Notes under the pieces: generated by a model
Seen by the model: the letters and a program-made list of their open reading frames with translations, nothing else
Database searches by the model: none
Told to the model about the DNA's origin: nothing
DNA from: Polaromonas sp.
GTDB lineage: Bacteria > Pseudomonadota > Gammaproteobacteria > Burkholderiales > Burkholderiaceae_C
Assembly (NCBI RefSeq): GCF_029945685.1
Contig: NZ_JAQSDA010000020.1
Coordinates: forward strand, 600,170-664,169
Direction: 5' to 3'
Length of the DNA: 64,000 nt
Made by a program: the position numbers and the translations under genes
Shown here: positions 35,697-44,309 of the stretch, one piece after another
Numbering within the stretch: the stretch's first letter is position 1
How the letters are laid out: every line of letters begins with the position of its first letter

Positions 35697-36998
35697 ATGA
35701 ACGACCTGACCATCATGGCCCTGCTGGTGCTTTCCCTTTTCTTCATTCTGGGCACCGGCGTGTGGATTGGCCTGACGCTGTCCGGTGTGGCCTGGATAGG
35801 CATGCAGCTGTTCACCACCCGTGTGGCCGGCGACGCCATGGCGGTCACCATCTGGGGCTCGGCCTCGAGCTGGACCCTGACCGCCCTGCCGCTGTTTGTC
35901 TGGATGGGTGAGATCCTTTTCCGCACCCGGCTGTCACAGGACATGTTCAAGGGCCTGGCGCCCTGGATGCAGGGCCTGCCGGGCCGGCTGCTGCACACCA
36001 ACGTGGTGGGCTGCACCATTTTTGCGGCGGTGTCAGGCTCGAGCGCGGCCACCTGCGCCACCATCGGCAAGATGACCCTGCCCGAACTCAAGCGCCGCGG
36101 TTACCCCGAACACATGATTGTCGGCACGCTGGCCGGGGCCAGCACCCTGGGCCTATTGATCCCGCCTTCCATCATCATGATTGTTTATGGCGTTTCGGCC
36201 GAAGTCTCGATTGCCAAGCTCTTCATTGCGGGCGTGTTTCCCGGCATCATGCTGGCTTTGCTGTTTTCGGGCTACATCGTGGTCTGGGCGCTGCGCAACC
36301 CCGGCCAGATCCCCCCCGCCGACGCCAAAACGACATTTGTGCAAAAGCTCTCGGCCTCACGCGCGTTGATTCCCGTGGTGCTGCTGATCGCCTCTGTGCT
36401 GGGCTCCATCTATTCCGGTATTGCCACGGCCACCGAGGCGGCGGCCATTGGCGTGGTGGGGGCCCTGGTCATCTCTGCATTTCAGGGCTCCCTGAGCTGG
36501 GCCACCTTCCGTGACGCACTGATGGGCGCCACACGGCTGTACTGCATGATTGCGCTGATCCTGGCCGGTGCGGCCTTCCTCACGCTCTCCATGGGTTACA
36601 TCGGCCTGCCGCGCCACCTGGCCGAATGGATTGGCTCGCTGGGCCTGAGCCAGGGGCAGCTGATCCTGGCACTGACCTTCTTTTTCATCGTGCTGGGCTG
36701 TTTTCTCGACGGCATCTCCATGGTCGTGCTGACCATGGGCGTGCTGATGCCCACCATCCAGAAAGCCGGCATCGACCCGATCTGGTTTGGCATCTTCATC
36801 GTGCTGGTCGTCGAAATGGCGCAGATCACGCCGCCGGTCGGTTTCAACCTGTTTGTGCTGCAAGGCATGACCGGCCGCGAGCTGCCGTGGATCGCCAAGG
36901 TCACCTTGCCGATGTTTTTCCTGATGTGTGCCGCCATTGCGCTGGTCTACCTGTTCCCCGGCATCGTCACCTGGCTGCCGCAGCAGATGAGCCGCTAG
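35697..36998 (+). CDS. TRAP transporter large permease (DctM family), copy C
   Basis: A 433-residue Na+-coupled permease subunit. It shares long identical runs with copy A: SSWTLTALPLF(V)WMGEIL, FAAVSGSSAATCATIGK, LGLLIPPSIIMIVYGV, FLTLSMGYIGLPRHLAE and MAQITPPVGFNLFVLQG. The ATG at 35697 follows AATAAGGACCCC. It completes a dctPQM operon reading away from the LysR gene. The stop is 34 bp before crcB, so read-through into crcB is possible. Confidence 0.94.
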   Translation: MNDLTIMALLVLSLFFILGTGVWIGLTLSGVAWIGMQLFTTRVAGDAMAVTIWGSASSWTLTALPLFVWMGEILFRTRLSQDMFKGLAPWMQGLPGRLLHTNVVGCTIFAAVSGSSAATCATIGKMTLPELKRRGYPEHMIVGTLAGASTLGLLIPPSIIMIVYGVSAEVSIAKLFIAGVFPGIMLALLFSGYIVVWALRNPGQIPPADAKTTFVQKLSASRALIPVVLLIASVLGSIYSGIATATEAAAIGVVGALVISAFQGSLSWATFRDALMGATRLYCMIALILAGAAFLTLSMGYIGLPRHLAEWIGSLGLSQGQLILALTFFFIVLGCFLDGISMVVLTMGVLMPTIQKAGIDPIWFGIFIVLVVEMAQITPPVGFNLFVLQGMTGRELPWIAKVTLPMFFLMCAAIALVYLFPGIVTWLPQQMSR

Positions 36999-37032
36999 AC
37001 TGCGTTTTTCACCACCGTCCTTCCTCTCGACC

Positions 37033-37422
37033 ATGTTCTACTCCGCCATCGCCATCGGTCTGGGCGCCTCGGTGGGCGCACTGGCCCGCTGGGGTCTTGC
37101 GCTGTGGCTGACCCCCGGCGGCATCATTCCCTGGGGCACGCTGGCCGCCAACCTGATTGGCGGCTACCTGATCGGCATCTGTCTGGCCATCTTCCAGTCG
37201 CTGCCGCAGCTCGACCCGGTCTGGCGCCTGATGCTGGTGACCGGCTTTCTGGGCGGGCTCACCACGTTTTCTTCCTTTTCCGCCGAAGTCGTCACCTTCC
37301 TGATGGAAGAGCGTTACGGCCTGGCGCTGGGCACGGCCGCGCTGCATGTGCTGGGCTCGCTGCTCATGACCGTGGCCGGCATCAAGACCGCTCTGTTTTT
37401 GATAGCATCTCGCGCCCAGTAG
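37033..37422 (+). CDS. crcB: CrcB-type fluoride channel, C-terminus encoded by a repeat
   Basis: A 129-residue Fluc-family membrane protein that exports fluoride as a dual-topology dimer. Motifs: GASVGALARWGLALWL (N-terminal GGxxGAxxRY-like), WGTLAANLIGGYLIGI (asparagine of the pore), and VTGFLGGLTTFSSFSAEV (the central Na+-site and TTFSSF phenylalanines). Four transmembrane helices are seen. The last nine codons (LFLIASRAQ) and the stop lie in a dispersed repeat copy. No fluoride riboswitch is visible in the short 34-bp gap upstream. Confidence 0.92.
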   Translation: MFYSAIAIGLGASVGALARWGLALWLTPGGIIPWGTLAANLIGGYLIGICLAIFQSLPQLDPVWRLMLVTGFLGGLTTFSSFSAEVVTFLMEERYGLALGTAALHVLGSLLMTVAGIKTALFLIASRAQ

Positions 37423-37446
37423 AAAAGGACTTGAAGCCCTTTTCTT
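37394..37446 (+). repeat. Dispersed ATAGC element at the crcB 3' end, with hairpin
   Basis: CTGTTTTTGATAGCATCTCG, CGCCCAGTAGAAAAGGACTT, GAAGCCCTTTT. It shares TTTTTGATAGC and GCGCCCAGTAG with the family. Its right half forms an 8-bp stem, AGAAAAGG (37421-37428) with CCTTTTCT (37438-37445), that could end crcB transcription. Confidence 0.55.
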
Positions 37447-37507
37447 GACAGATCACCCGACTGCGCGCGAGCCGCAAAGGCGGGCCTGGTTGCAGCTGTT
37501 GGCTGCC

Positions 37508-38467
37508 TTATTGCGGCTCGATCTTCGCGTCGCGGATCGCCTTGGCCCACTTGGCCGTTTCCAGCTTGCTGCGCTGGGCCAGGGCTTCAGACGTTCCGGG
37601 TTCGACCAGGAAGCCGATCGGCGCGAATTTTTCCTGCAGATCCTTGCTTTGCGCCGCGGCGTTGATGGCCTGGTTCAGTTTGGCAATGATGTCGGGCGGT
37701 GTGCCGGCCGGTGCAAACATGGCGAAGTAGGCGATCAGCTCGTAGTCCTTCAGGCCCAGCGCTTCGTTGACCGTTGGCAGTTCCGGAACCGCGGGTGAAC
37801 GTTTGCTGGAAGTCACCGCCAGGCCGCGGACCTTGCCGCCCTTGACCTGCGGGAGCATGACGGCAAAGTCGGCCGTGAACATCATCACCTGGCCGCCAAT
37901 GAGATCGGTCATGGCTGCAGGGCCGCTTTTGTAAGGCACGTTGGTCATCTGGATACCGGCCATGCCGGCCATCATTTCAGACGACACCAGTTGCGAGGTG
38001 CTGGCGCTGGCAAAGGTGACATGGCCCGGTTTGGCCTTGGCGATGTCGACGAATTCGCGCAGGTTTTTGGCCGGCACATCATTGTTGACGGCCACGATCA
38101 GCGGCACCGAACCCATGTAACCCAGCGGTGCAAAGGCCGTGTCCTGGTCGTAGGGGAGCTTTTTCATCAGGCTCTTGAGCGCCGCGTTGGTGCTGTTGGT
38201 TCCGATCAGGATGGTGTAGCCGTCGGGTGCAGACTTGGCCACAGCATCGGCCCCCAGCATGCCGTTGACGCCAGCCTTGTTCTCGACCACGATGGTCTGC
38301 CCCAGCGCTTCCGACATCTTGGCCGCGAAAGCGCGACCGATCTGGTCGGTGGCGCTGCCGGCGGCAAAGGGCACGATGGCCTTGATCGGCTTGTTCGGAT
38401 AGGCCTGGCCAAACGCGGCCAGGGAAAAACTGGCCGCAGCCGCGAAAAGAATCGACTTGTACTTCAT
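37508..38467 (-). CDS. Bug/TctC-family tripartite tricarboxylate transporter receptor
   Basis: A 319-residue periplasmic receptor of the Bug family, greatly expanded in Burkholderiales. A signal peptide (MKYKSILFAAAASFSLAAFG) precedes the typical AYPNKPIKAIVPFAAGSATD, VVVENKAGVNGMLGADAVAK-like block, DGYTILIGTNSTNA, and VPYKSGPAAMTDLIGGQVMM. No TctA or TctB membrane genes are near, as is common; it may work with a distant transporter or as a sensor. It is probably the last gene of the operon with the two AtuA-type genes, and so may bind their substrate. Confidence 0.92.
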   Translation of the reverse strand: MKYKSILFAAAASFSLAAFGQAYPNKPIKAIVPFAAGSATDQIGRAFAAKMSEALGQTIVVENKAGVNGMLGADAVAKSAPDGYTILIGTNSTNAALKSLMKKLPYDQDTAFAPLGYMGSVPLIVAVNNDVPAKNLREFVDIAKAKPGHVTFASASTSQLVSSEMMAGMAGIQMTNVPYKSGPAAMTDLIGGQVMMFTADFAVMLPQVKGGKVRGLAVTSSKRSPAVPELPTVNEALGLKDYELIAYFAMFAPAGTPPDIIAKLNQAINAAAQSKDLQEKFAPIGFLVEPGTSEALAQRSKLETAKWAKAIRDAKIEPQ

Positions 38468-38508
38468 GTTGATGTCTCCTGTTTTAAAAAATTGTGGAAT
38501 ACGCTAGC

Positions 38509-38811
38509 TTATTCGATGACCATGCCCAGAATGGCGGAGCTCAGGCACTTGCCATGGGCGTCCAGTGCCAGGGACCGGGTCACCCCCCCGCCCAGCGCGT
38601 CGTGCAGCACGAAGTTCAGGGCGCCCAGATGCGGCACCACATAACGCTCGACCTCGCCCTTGACGGTGTCTGCGTAGTAGGCACGCACGCGTTCCGCCGT
38701 CACGGCGCGCTCGATCGCCGGGAAGTCCTTGAGGTCGTAGGCGATCACGGAAATGATGGACCGGTTTCCCTTGTCACCGGTACGGGTGTGGGCGATGTCG
38801 CGCAATATCAT
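38509..38811 (-). CDS. AtuA C-terminal-like small protein
   Basis: A 100-residue protein matching the ferredoxin-fold domain found at the C-terminus of longer AtuA proteins: LRDIAHTRTGDKGNRSIISV at the N-terminus, RYVVPHLGALNFVLHDALGG in the middle, and a KCLSSAILGMVIE end. It starts 3 bp after the stop of the DUF1446 gene, so the two are probably parts of one complex, a split AtuA. Role unknown in detail; AtuA proteins belong to acyclic terpene utilisation and related acyl-CoA routes. Confidence 0.83.
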   Translation of the reverse strand: MILRDIAHTRTGDKGNRSIISVIAYDLKDFPAIERAVTAERVRAYYADTVKGEVERYVVPHLGALNFVLHDALGGGVTRSLALDAHGKCLSSAILGMVIE

Positions 38812-38814
38812 TTT

Positions 38815-40152
38815 TCAAAGTTCCAGCATGGTGATTGTTGTCTGAACCAGGTCGCGCGGAACCAGGGTTGACGCCGCGGCGATCACCTCGCGAACCGACT
38901 TCGTGACACCACCGCCGCCAGCCGGCCCGTTCAGGTACATGGCCTCGACCTCGTTGGCCACCCGTTCCGCGTCTTTCAGGGTGGCCACACGCAGGGCCAC
39001 ACGCGCCCGGACTTCATAAGGCGTGTGGCCCGCGGACAGGGTCTCGCCATGCATGGCGTTGACCCCGATGAGTTCATAACGGCTGTCGAGCGCCTCGATG
39101 TCCGAGGCCTCCAGCCGCTGCTTCAGCACGTCCAGCGCCAGCCGGCCCCGCGCCTCGGCTCCCAGGCCCGCATAGGAGATCTGCCCCTCCCCGATGAAGC
39201 CGTCACGGTAACCCACGGTCACCTTCAGCGTCGCAGGTCGCTGATGGCCGTTGGCGCCCTCGATCCGCACGCGGTCGGGGCCCACCTGGGTCAGCGTCAC
39301 CTTGGAAAAGTCCGCCACCACATCGGGCTGCAGGTAGCTGGCGGGGTTTTCGATTTCGTACAGCAGCTGCGCGGTGCAGGTGGCGGTGGTGACGCAGCCG
39401 CCCGAACCGGCCACCTTGGTGATGACGGCGAGACCGTCGGCCGACACTTCGGCCAGCGGAAAACCCAGATTTGCCAGATCAGGCACATCGCGGTAACCGG
39501 GGTCGGCAAAATACCCGCCGGTCACCTGCCCGGCACATTCCAGCAGATGGCCCACGACCGTGCCCTGGCCCATCTTCTGCCAGTCCGACATGGACCAGTC
39601 AAACTCATGAATGAGCGGCGCAAGAAACAGGGCCGGGTCGGCCACACGCCCGGTGATCACCACGTCCGCGCCCAGCCGCAGCGCCCGCACCAGGGCCTCG
39701 GCGCCGAGATAGGCATTCGCCGACAACACGTCGCTGCCCAGCGACGGCAGCGGTGCGCCGCTTTCCAGCAGGGTCAGGTCCTGGTCCTGAATGCCGGGCA
39801 ACACGTCGTCGCCCTGCACCACCGCCACCTTCAGGCGGTCCAGACCCAGCTCGCGCGCGATCCGGATCACTTCCGCGCCCGCCGCTTGCGGGTTGGCGGC
39901 CCCCATGTTGGTGATGATCTTCACGCCCCTGCCGGCGCAGGCCAGCAGCACCGCCTCCATGCGGTCCCGCAGCAGGGGGTCGAAGCCCAGGCGCGCGTCC
40001 TTGCTGCGCTCCAGCTGCGCCAGGGCGATGGTACGTTCGGCCAGGCACTCGAACACCAGGTAGTCGAGGTCGCCCTTTTCCGCCAGCTCCACGGCGGGGG
40101 GGATGCGGTCCCCCGAGTAGCCGGCGCCGGCGCCAATGCGGATGGTTTTCAT
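38815..40152 (-). CDS. AtuA N-terminal-like DUF1446 protein
   Basis: A 445-residue protein of the DUF1446 family. Motifs: IRIGAGAGYSGDRIPPAVEL at the N-terminus, LDYLVFECLAERTIALAQL, IITNMGAANPQAAG, DVVITGRVADPALFLAPLIH, and GGCVTTATCTAQLLYEIENP. Relatives include the AtuA protein of citronellol and geraniol breakdown in Pseudomonas, but no other atu gene is found here, so terpenes should not be assumed. It is first in the operon, divergent from a LysR gene over a 194-bp gap, which is the probable control region. Confidence 0.88.
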   Translation of the reverse strand: MKTIRIGAGAGYSGDRIPPAVELAEKGDLDYLVFECLAERTIALAQLERSKDARLGFDPLLRDRMEAVLLACAGRGVKIITNMGAANPQAAGAEVIRIARELGLDRLKVAVVQGDDVLPGIQDQDLTLLESGAPLPSLGSDVLSANAYLGAEALVRALRLGADVVITGRVADPALFLAPLIHEFDWSMSDWQKMGQGTVVGHLLECAGQVTGGYFADPGYRDVPDLANLGFPLAEVSADGLAVITKVAGSGGCVTTATCTAQLLYEIENPASYLQPDVVADFSKVTLTQVGPDRVRIEGANGHQRPATLKVTVGYRDGFIGEGQISYAGLGAEARGRLALDVLKQRLEASDIEALDSRYELIGVNAMHGETLSAGHTPYEVRARVALRVATLKDAERVANEVEAMYLNGPAGGGGVTKSVREVIAAASTLVPRDLVQTTITMLEL

Positions 40153-40346
40153 GAAGGGACTTTCACAGGGAACGCGATGTTGATGCAGGTGTTCGGTCAG
40201 GTCACGCCAGAAGGACTGTGCGGACTATGGCGCAAGCCGGGCCGCCTGTGAATTCGAAATTCCGGATGAGACTCAAAGGAAATCCAGATCAATCGGAATC
40301 CATGGTCCCGGCGGGCACGCGGCATCCTTGGGTATTATCCGCACGG

Positions 40347-41327
40347 ATGAACCTGTCCACACGTCAACTGCGTGCTTTCCTGGCGCTGGCTGACCTGCGC
40401 AGCTTCACACGTGCCGCCGGGCAGATGCATCTGTCCCAGCCCGCCTTCAGTTCACTGATCCGTTCGCTGGAAGACACGCTGGCCGCCCGGCTGTTTGACC
40501 GCGACACGCGCAAGGTCGACCTGACCGCAGCCGGCCGGCGCTTTGAACGCGCCGCGCGCGAGGTGGTGTCCCACTTCGACGATGTCATGGGCAGCGTCTG
40601 CCGCGACCTCAGCATCGTGGACCGCGTGGCGGTGGCCGGCATCCCTTCGCTGTGCGCGCGCTTCCTGCCGGTGGTGGTCGCCGACTATCGGCGCAAACAC
40701 CCGGCCATCGACATTGAGGTGGTCGATGCGCTGCCCCAGCCCTGTGTGGACCTGGTGCGGGAAGGCAAGGTCGACCTGGCCCTGTCCACCATCGACGCGA
40801 AAGACGCCGACATTCACAAGGAGCTGCTGTGCCTGGACCGCTTCTACGTTGTCTGCAGGAAAGACCACGCGCTCGCCGGCAAGGTGGCCGTCACGATTGA
40901 GGAGCTGGTTCAGTTCCCGTTCATCCACTTCACGACGACCACCCGCCTGCGCCGCCAGATCGACGCGGCCCTGCTGCCACACAAACCCAACACGGTGATG
41001 GAAGTCGAACGGCTGGAGGCGGTGCGCGGCATGGTGGAAAGCGGGGTCGGTATCAGCCTGGTGCCCAGCCTGACACTGTCGCACTTCAACAGCAGCCAGC
41101 TCGCCATCAAGCCGCTGGCCGGGCCCGGCATCGTGCGCGAAGTCTTCTTGCTGAGGGCGCAAGGACGCGTGCCCTCCGCCGCTGCCGATGCCCTGGCCGA
41201 CCCCATCAAACGGCAGATGCGCTTGCTGCTGCAGCCCGGCAGCCTTGAGCTCAACCATGAAAAACTGGCCGCTCTGGTGCCAGACCTGAAAGATGATGCC
41301 CCTCCGACCTCAGCGGCGGCATCGTAG
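40347..41327 (+). CDS. LysR-family transcriptional regulator, divergent from the AtuA-type operon
   Basis: A 326-residue regulator. The DNA-binding region is MNLSTRQLRAFLALADLRSF and MHLSQPAFSSLIRSLEDTLA (residues 1-62). The effector domain contains VAVAGIPSLCARFLPVVVAD, VEVVDALPQPCVDLVREGKV-like sequence and GMVESGVGISLVPSLTL. The ATG at 40347 gives the standard start. The open frame upstream adds 43 residues of atypical sequence. Control of the adjacent DUF1446 operon is inferred from the divergent layout. Confidence 0.92.
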   Translation: MNLSTRQLRAFLALADLRSFTRAAGQMHLSQPAFSSLIRSLEDTLAARLFDRDTRKVDLTAAGRRFERAAREVVSHFDDVMGSVCRDLSIVDRVAVAGIPSLCARFLPVVVADYRRKHPAIDIEVVDALPQPCVDLVREGKVDLALSTIDAKDADIHKELLCLDRFYVVCRKDHALAGKVAVTIEELVQFPFIHFTTTTRLRRQIDAALLPHKPNTVMEVERLEAVRGMVESGVGISLVPSLTLSHFNSSQLAIKPLAGPGIVREVFLLRAQGRVPSAAADALADPIKRQMRLLLQPGSLELNHEKLAALVPDLKDDAPPTSAAAS

Positions 41328-41691
41328 CCACCCCGCTGCTGCCTGTTTTCTGGGCAGGCCCTGCAGAACCAGCGCTGGCGCGGCATTTGAGAGTTGTTCA
41401 GGCTCTTATCCACAACCTAAGCAACAGGGGGTGGGGGTAACTCTGCAGGGCACCAGTTGTTTCACCGCAAATCAATCCTGCACCGGCCTGAGGGTTGGTC
41501 CATCCGGTCCGCTCCTGTTTTAATAGCGCCTTGCGCTTGCGGCATAAGGGCAGGAGGCATGTTTATCCATAAGTCCACGGAATTGTCAGTTTGGGGTGCA
41601 GGGGCGATGAGTAAAAACCCCTCTGAGACAACTTGTCGCATAGCGATCAACAGCCACTTGAGAAAACCCCGGAGGGCGCAAAACGAGCCCG
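41328..41691. other. Non-coding gap with one dispersed repeat and a DnaA-box-like site
   Basis: No credible gene. It holds TTATCCACA at 41406-41414, a perfect DnaA box, and TTATCCATA at 41563-41571, one mismatch. A dispersed element copy lies between them. Short open frames here have atypical composition and no start signal. Confidence 0.6.
41511..41562 (+). repeat. Dispersed ATAGC element
   Basis: GCTCCTGTTTTAATAGCGCC, TTGCGCTTGCGGCATAAGGG, CAGGAGGCATG. It keeps the TTTTAATAGC arm, the TTGCGCTTG block, ATAAGGGC and AGGAGGC in family order. Confidence 0.65.
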
Positions 41692-42564
41692 CTACTCGGT
41701 CTCGAGCATGATTTCGTTGCGGCGGAACATGGGCAATGTCCAGGGCGGGTTGTAGCGTGCCAGCTGAGGGCTGCCAGTGGTCCTGATTTTTTGCGCAGCC
41801 AGCCATGCCACCAGCTCATCAGTGCGCTGCTGGATTCCGGCTTCGGTGTTGAAACCTGAATAGCTCAGCACGGCCCAGGTTTTGGCGGGCACTTCACGCA
41901 GTTGCACGGCCGGATTGCCGGGCTTGGGCAGGGTGTTCAGTGTGTAGGCGCTGGGCATCACAAAATGCACCCGCCAGCGCTTGGCACCCTGCATGGCCTG
42001 GGGCGCCTGACTGACCTTGCCGGATTCGGGCAAGGGCTCCAGGGCCACAGGCGCTGTCATGGCGATTTTCTGCGACGCCTGCTTGACGGGCTCCATCGTC
42101 ACAGGTGCAGTCATCGAAATTTTTTCCGGGCCCTGGGCGGGTGTCGAACCTGCGGACATGTTGTTTCCGAAGATGTAGTCAGCAATGGCCCGAAAACCTT
42201 TGCCTGAAGCCGCATCCATGTCGCCGTCGACAAAGGTTTCTGCCACGATGAAGGACGGGTAGCGGCGCAACTCGATGTGCTCATGCCTGGACAACAGTTC
42301 AAATTTGGGTTCTTCAGTGGCCATGGCAGGAAATCCAGACAGCCCAAAGGCCAGAAAAATGGTGAATTGAATGAGGCGTTTCAAAAGGGCAGGTTCAGCA
42401 TCTTCTGCTTTTGGTGACTCGTCGCCATCGGTTTTTTGACCAGTGGCGCTGGGTGTCTGCTTGGGCCGGCACATCTGTTCGCCATCCCATTGCTGGCCGC
42501 ACCAGCAACGTCCATCCGTGTCAATCAGGCAGGTGCCCGTGCCGCAGCAGCGTGTGTCTTCCAT
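41692..42564 (-). CDS. SOUL heme-binding domain protein with Cys-rich N-terminus
   Basis: A 290-residue protein. Residues 1-35 form a small cysteine-rich unit with seven cysteines (CCGTGTC, CWCGQQWDGEQMC). One hydrophobic segment is at about 64-82 (LIQFTIFLAFGLSGFPAMA). The C-terminal SOUL domain follows from about 85: FELLSRHEHIELRRYPSFIV, GKGFRAIADYIFG, KISMTAPVTMEP, KIAMTAPVALEP and WRVHFVMPSAYTLNTLP. SOUL proteins bind heme or related tetrapyrroles. Having a Cys-rich region in front of the membrane segment is unusual and may be a fusion of two proteins. If the N-terminus is mis-called, an internal start at the hydrophobic segment would give a normal exported SOUL protein. Divergent from alkB. 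Confidence 0.85.
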   Translation of the reverse strand: MEDTRCCGTGTCLIDTDGRCWCGQQWDGEQMCRPKQTPSATGQKTDGDESPKAEDAEPALLKRLIQFTIFLAFGLSGFPAMATEEPKFELLSRHEHIELRRYPSFIVAETFVDGDMDAASGKGFRAIADYIFGNNMSAGSTPAQGPEKISMTAPVTMEPVKQASQKIAMTAPVALEPLPESGKVSQAPQAMQGAKRWRVHFVMPSAYTLNTLPKPGNPAVQLREVPAKTWAVLSYSGFNTEAGIQQRTDELVAWLAAQKIRTTGSPQLARYNPPWTLPMFRRNEIMLETE

Positions 42565-43037
42565 GGTGCTGCTACTTTGCTGGCAAGTGATGAGGGAAAG
42601 TGATGAGGGAAATAGTACCTTTCAGCGCTGCTTTTTCGCTGGTGAGGTCCGGCAAGACGGCTGGCTGTAGGGTTTTGCGCGACCGTTCTCCTCTTTGTGA
42701 AGGTCATCCTGCACCAGACAGTCACACCCCTTCCATCATGGACGCCATAACCAGCACGAAAGCAAACCGAAACAACTGGTTCTGCTCGGGCAGCGCGCCC
42801 GGGCTGGATCACACCGCCGATGACCCCTCGCAGGCGTACCTGCGGTATTCCCTTGGACTGCTTGATTTGCCTGCCTGTTTGGGCGTTAATGACGATTCAT
42901 CGCTTGTTTGGCAGAGTTCGGGTTTTGGCTTGTTTCGAGAGCCGACTCACGTCAACGCAGGAAAAGAGCGAGGAGAACAAACAGGCCCCCTTCTTTCGCA
43001 AAGGGAGATCCTGCCGTGGCTTCAGGAGATTTTTTCA
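42565..43037. other. 473-bp region between the SOUL gene and alkB
   Basis: Probably the divergent control region. The alkB frame stays open through most of it (from 42600), but codon use and the residues look non-coding. No operator or strong promoter could be fixed by eye. Confidence 0.45.
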
Positions 43038-44222
43038 ATGAGCATGCCGTCGGTACAACCCGCGAAAAACTGGAGCGACAAACGCTGGTTGTGGCTTTTC
43101 AGTCCGGCCGTCCCTGTGGCGTTCACCGGATCATTGGCCGCATTTGCCTGGAGCGGGCAATGGTGGTGCCTTCTGTTTGCACCCGTCTTCGTCCATCTGC
43201 TCATGCCCCTGCTCGATGTGGTGTTTGGAGAAGACTTCAGCAACCCACCCGAGTCCGAAGTTGCACAACTCGAGCAGGATGTCTACTACCGCGCACTGGT
43301 CTGGGCCTATGTGCCGTTCCAGATTGCCGGAACGGTGTTTGGCGCGTGGCTGGCGACGACGCAGGCCCTGCCTTGGTACGCCTTTGCGGCATTGGTGCTG
43401 TCCGTGGGCTCCTTCAACGGCATCGGCATTGCCACCGCGCATGAACTGGGGCACAAAAAGGAGGCGCTGGACCGCTGGCTGGCAAAGATCGCGCTGGCGC
43501 CCACCCTGTATGGGCACTTCTATGTGGAACACAACCGCGGCCACCACAAACGGGTGGCCACCCCGCAAGACCCGGCCAGTTCACGCATGGGCGAAAGCTT
43601 CTGGGCCTTCCTGCCGCGCACGGTGCTGGGCAGTCTGCGGTCTGCCTGGGACATCGAGCGCGAACGCCTGAACCGGCAGGGCAAAAGCGTGTGGAGTATC
43701 GACAACGACAACCTTCAGGCCTGGGCGTCAAGTCTTGTCCTTTACGGCTGTCTGGCGGGTTGGTTGGGATGGCCGGTGCTGCTTTTCCTGGTGCTGCAAG
43801 GCGTTTACGGCGCGTCCATGCTGGAGGTCGTGAACTATGTTGAGCACTACGGGCTGCTGCGCGAGAAAGACAGATCCAACCGCTATGTGCGCTGCCAACC
43901 GGCGCACTCCTGGAACAGCAACCACATTGTCGGCAACGTCCTGCTGTATCACTTGCAGCGGCACTCGGACCACCACGCCCACCCCGCACGGCGGTACCAG
44001 GCGCTCCGGCATTTTGATGCGGCACCCCAATTGCCCGCAGGTTATGCCACCATGATCACGGCGGCCTACTTTCCACCCCTGTGGTTTGCCTTGATGGACC
44101 ATCGTGTGGTGGCGCACTACGCGGGAGACCTGAGCAAAATCAACATGCAGCCGTCGGCACGGCAGAAGATTTTCCAGCGCTGGCACACCGCGAAAACCGC
44201 ACAGCAGGACACCGCCACTTGA
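43038..44222 (+). CDS. alkB: AlkB-type alkane 1-monooxygenase
   Basis: A 394-residue integral membrane di-iron hydroxylase that oxidises alkanes at the terminal carbon. All histidine boxes are present: HELGHK from residue 135, HNRGHHKRV from 165, HSDHH from 309, and the NYVEHYGLLRE signature. About six transmembrane helices are visible. The ATG at 43038 follows AGGAG and gives the normal family length. The rubredoxin and rubredoxin reductase it needs are not in the window. Related membrane hydroxylases (for example on cyclic ethers or xylenes) share the boxes, so substrate is not certain. Confidence 0.92.
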   Translation: MSMPSVQPAKNWSDKRWLWLFSPAVPVAFTGSLAAFAWSGQWWCLLFAPVFVHLLMPLLDVVFGEDFSNPPESEVAQLEQDVYYRALVWAYVPFQIAGTVFGAWLATTQALPWYAFAALVLSVGSFNGIGIATAHELGHKKEALDRWLAKIALAPTLYGHFYVEHNRGHHKRVATPQDPASSRMGESFWAFLPRTVLGSLRSAWDIERERLNRQGKSVWSIDNDNLQAWASSLVLYGCLAGWLGWPVLLFLVLQGVYGASMLEVVNYVEHYGLLREKDRSNRYVRCQPAHSWNSNHIVGNVLLYHLQRHSDHHAHPARRYQALRHFDAAPQLPAGYATMITAAYFPPLWFALMDHRVVAHYAGDLSKINMQPSARQKIFQRWHTAKTAQQDTAT

Positions 44223-44309
44223 ATTCCGACACGATAGCCCGGGCACGTGCTGGCTGGCCCCCGTGATGGGCGCCACCCGGATGGCAGCCACTCAAAGAGC
44301 CTGATGCCC

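Noticed and set aside
36999..37032. Fluoride riboswitch before crcB
   Set aside because: The gap is 34 bp and has no pseudoknot-forming pattern of that aptamer.
41406..41571. Replication origin signalled by DnaA boxes
   Set aside because: Only one perfect and one imperfect box about 150 bp apart, no AT-rich unwinding stretch, and no dnaA, dnaN or parAB genes nearby.
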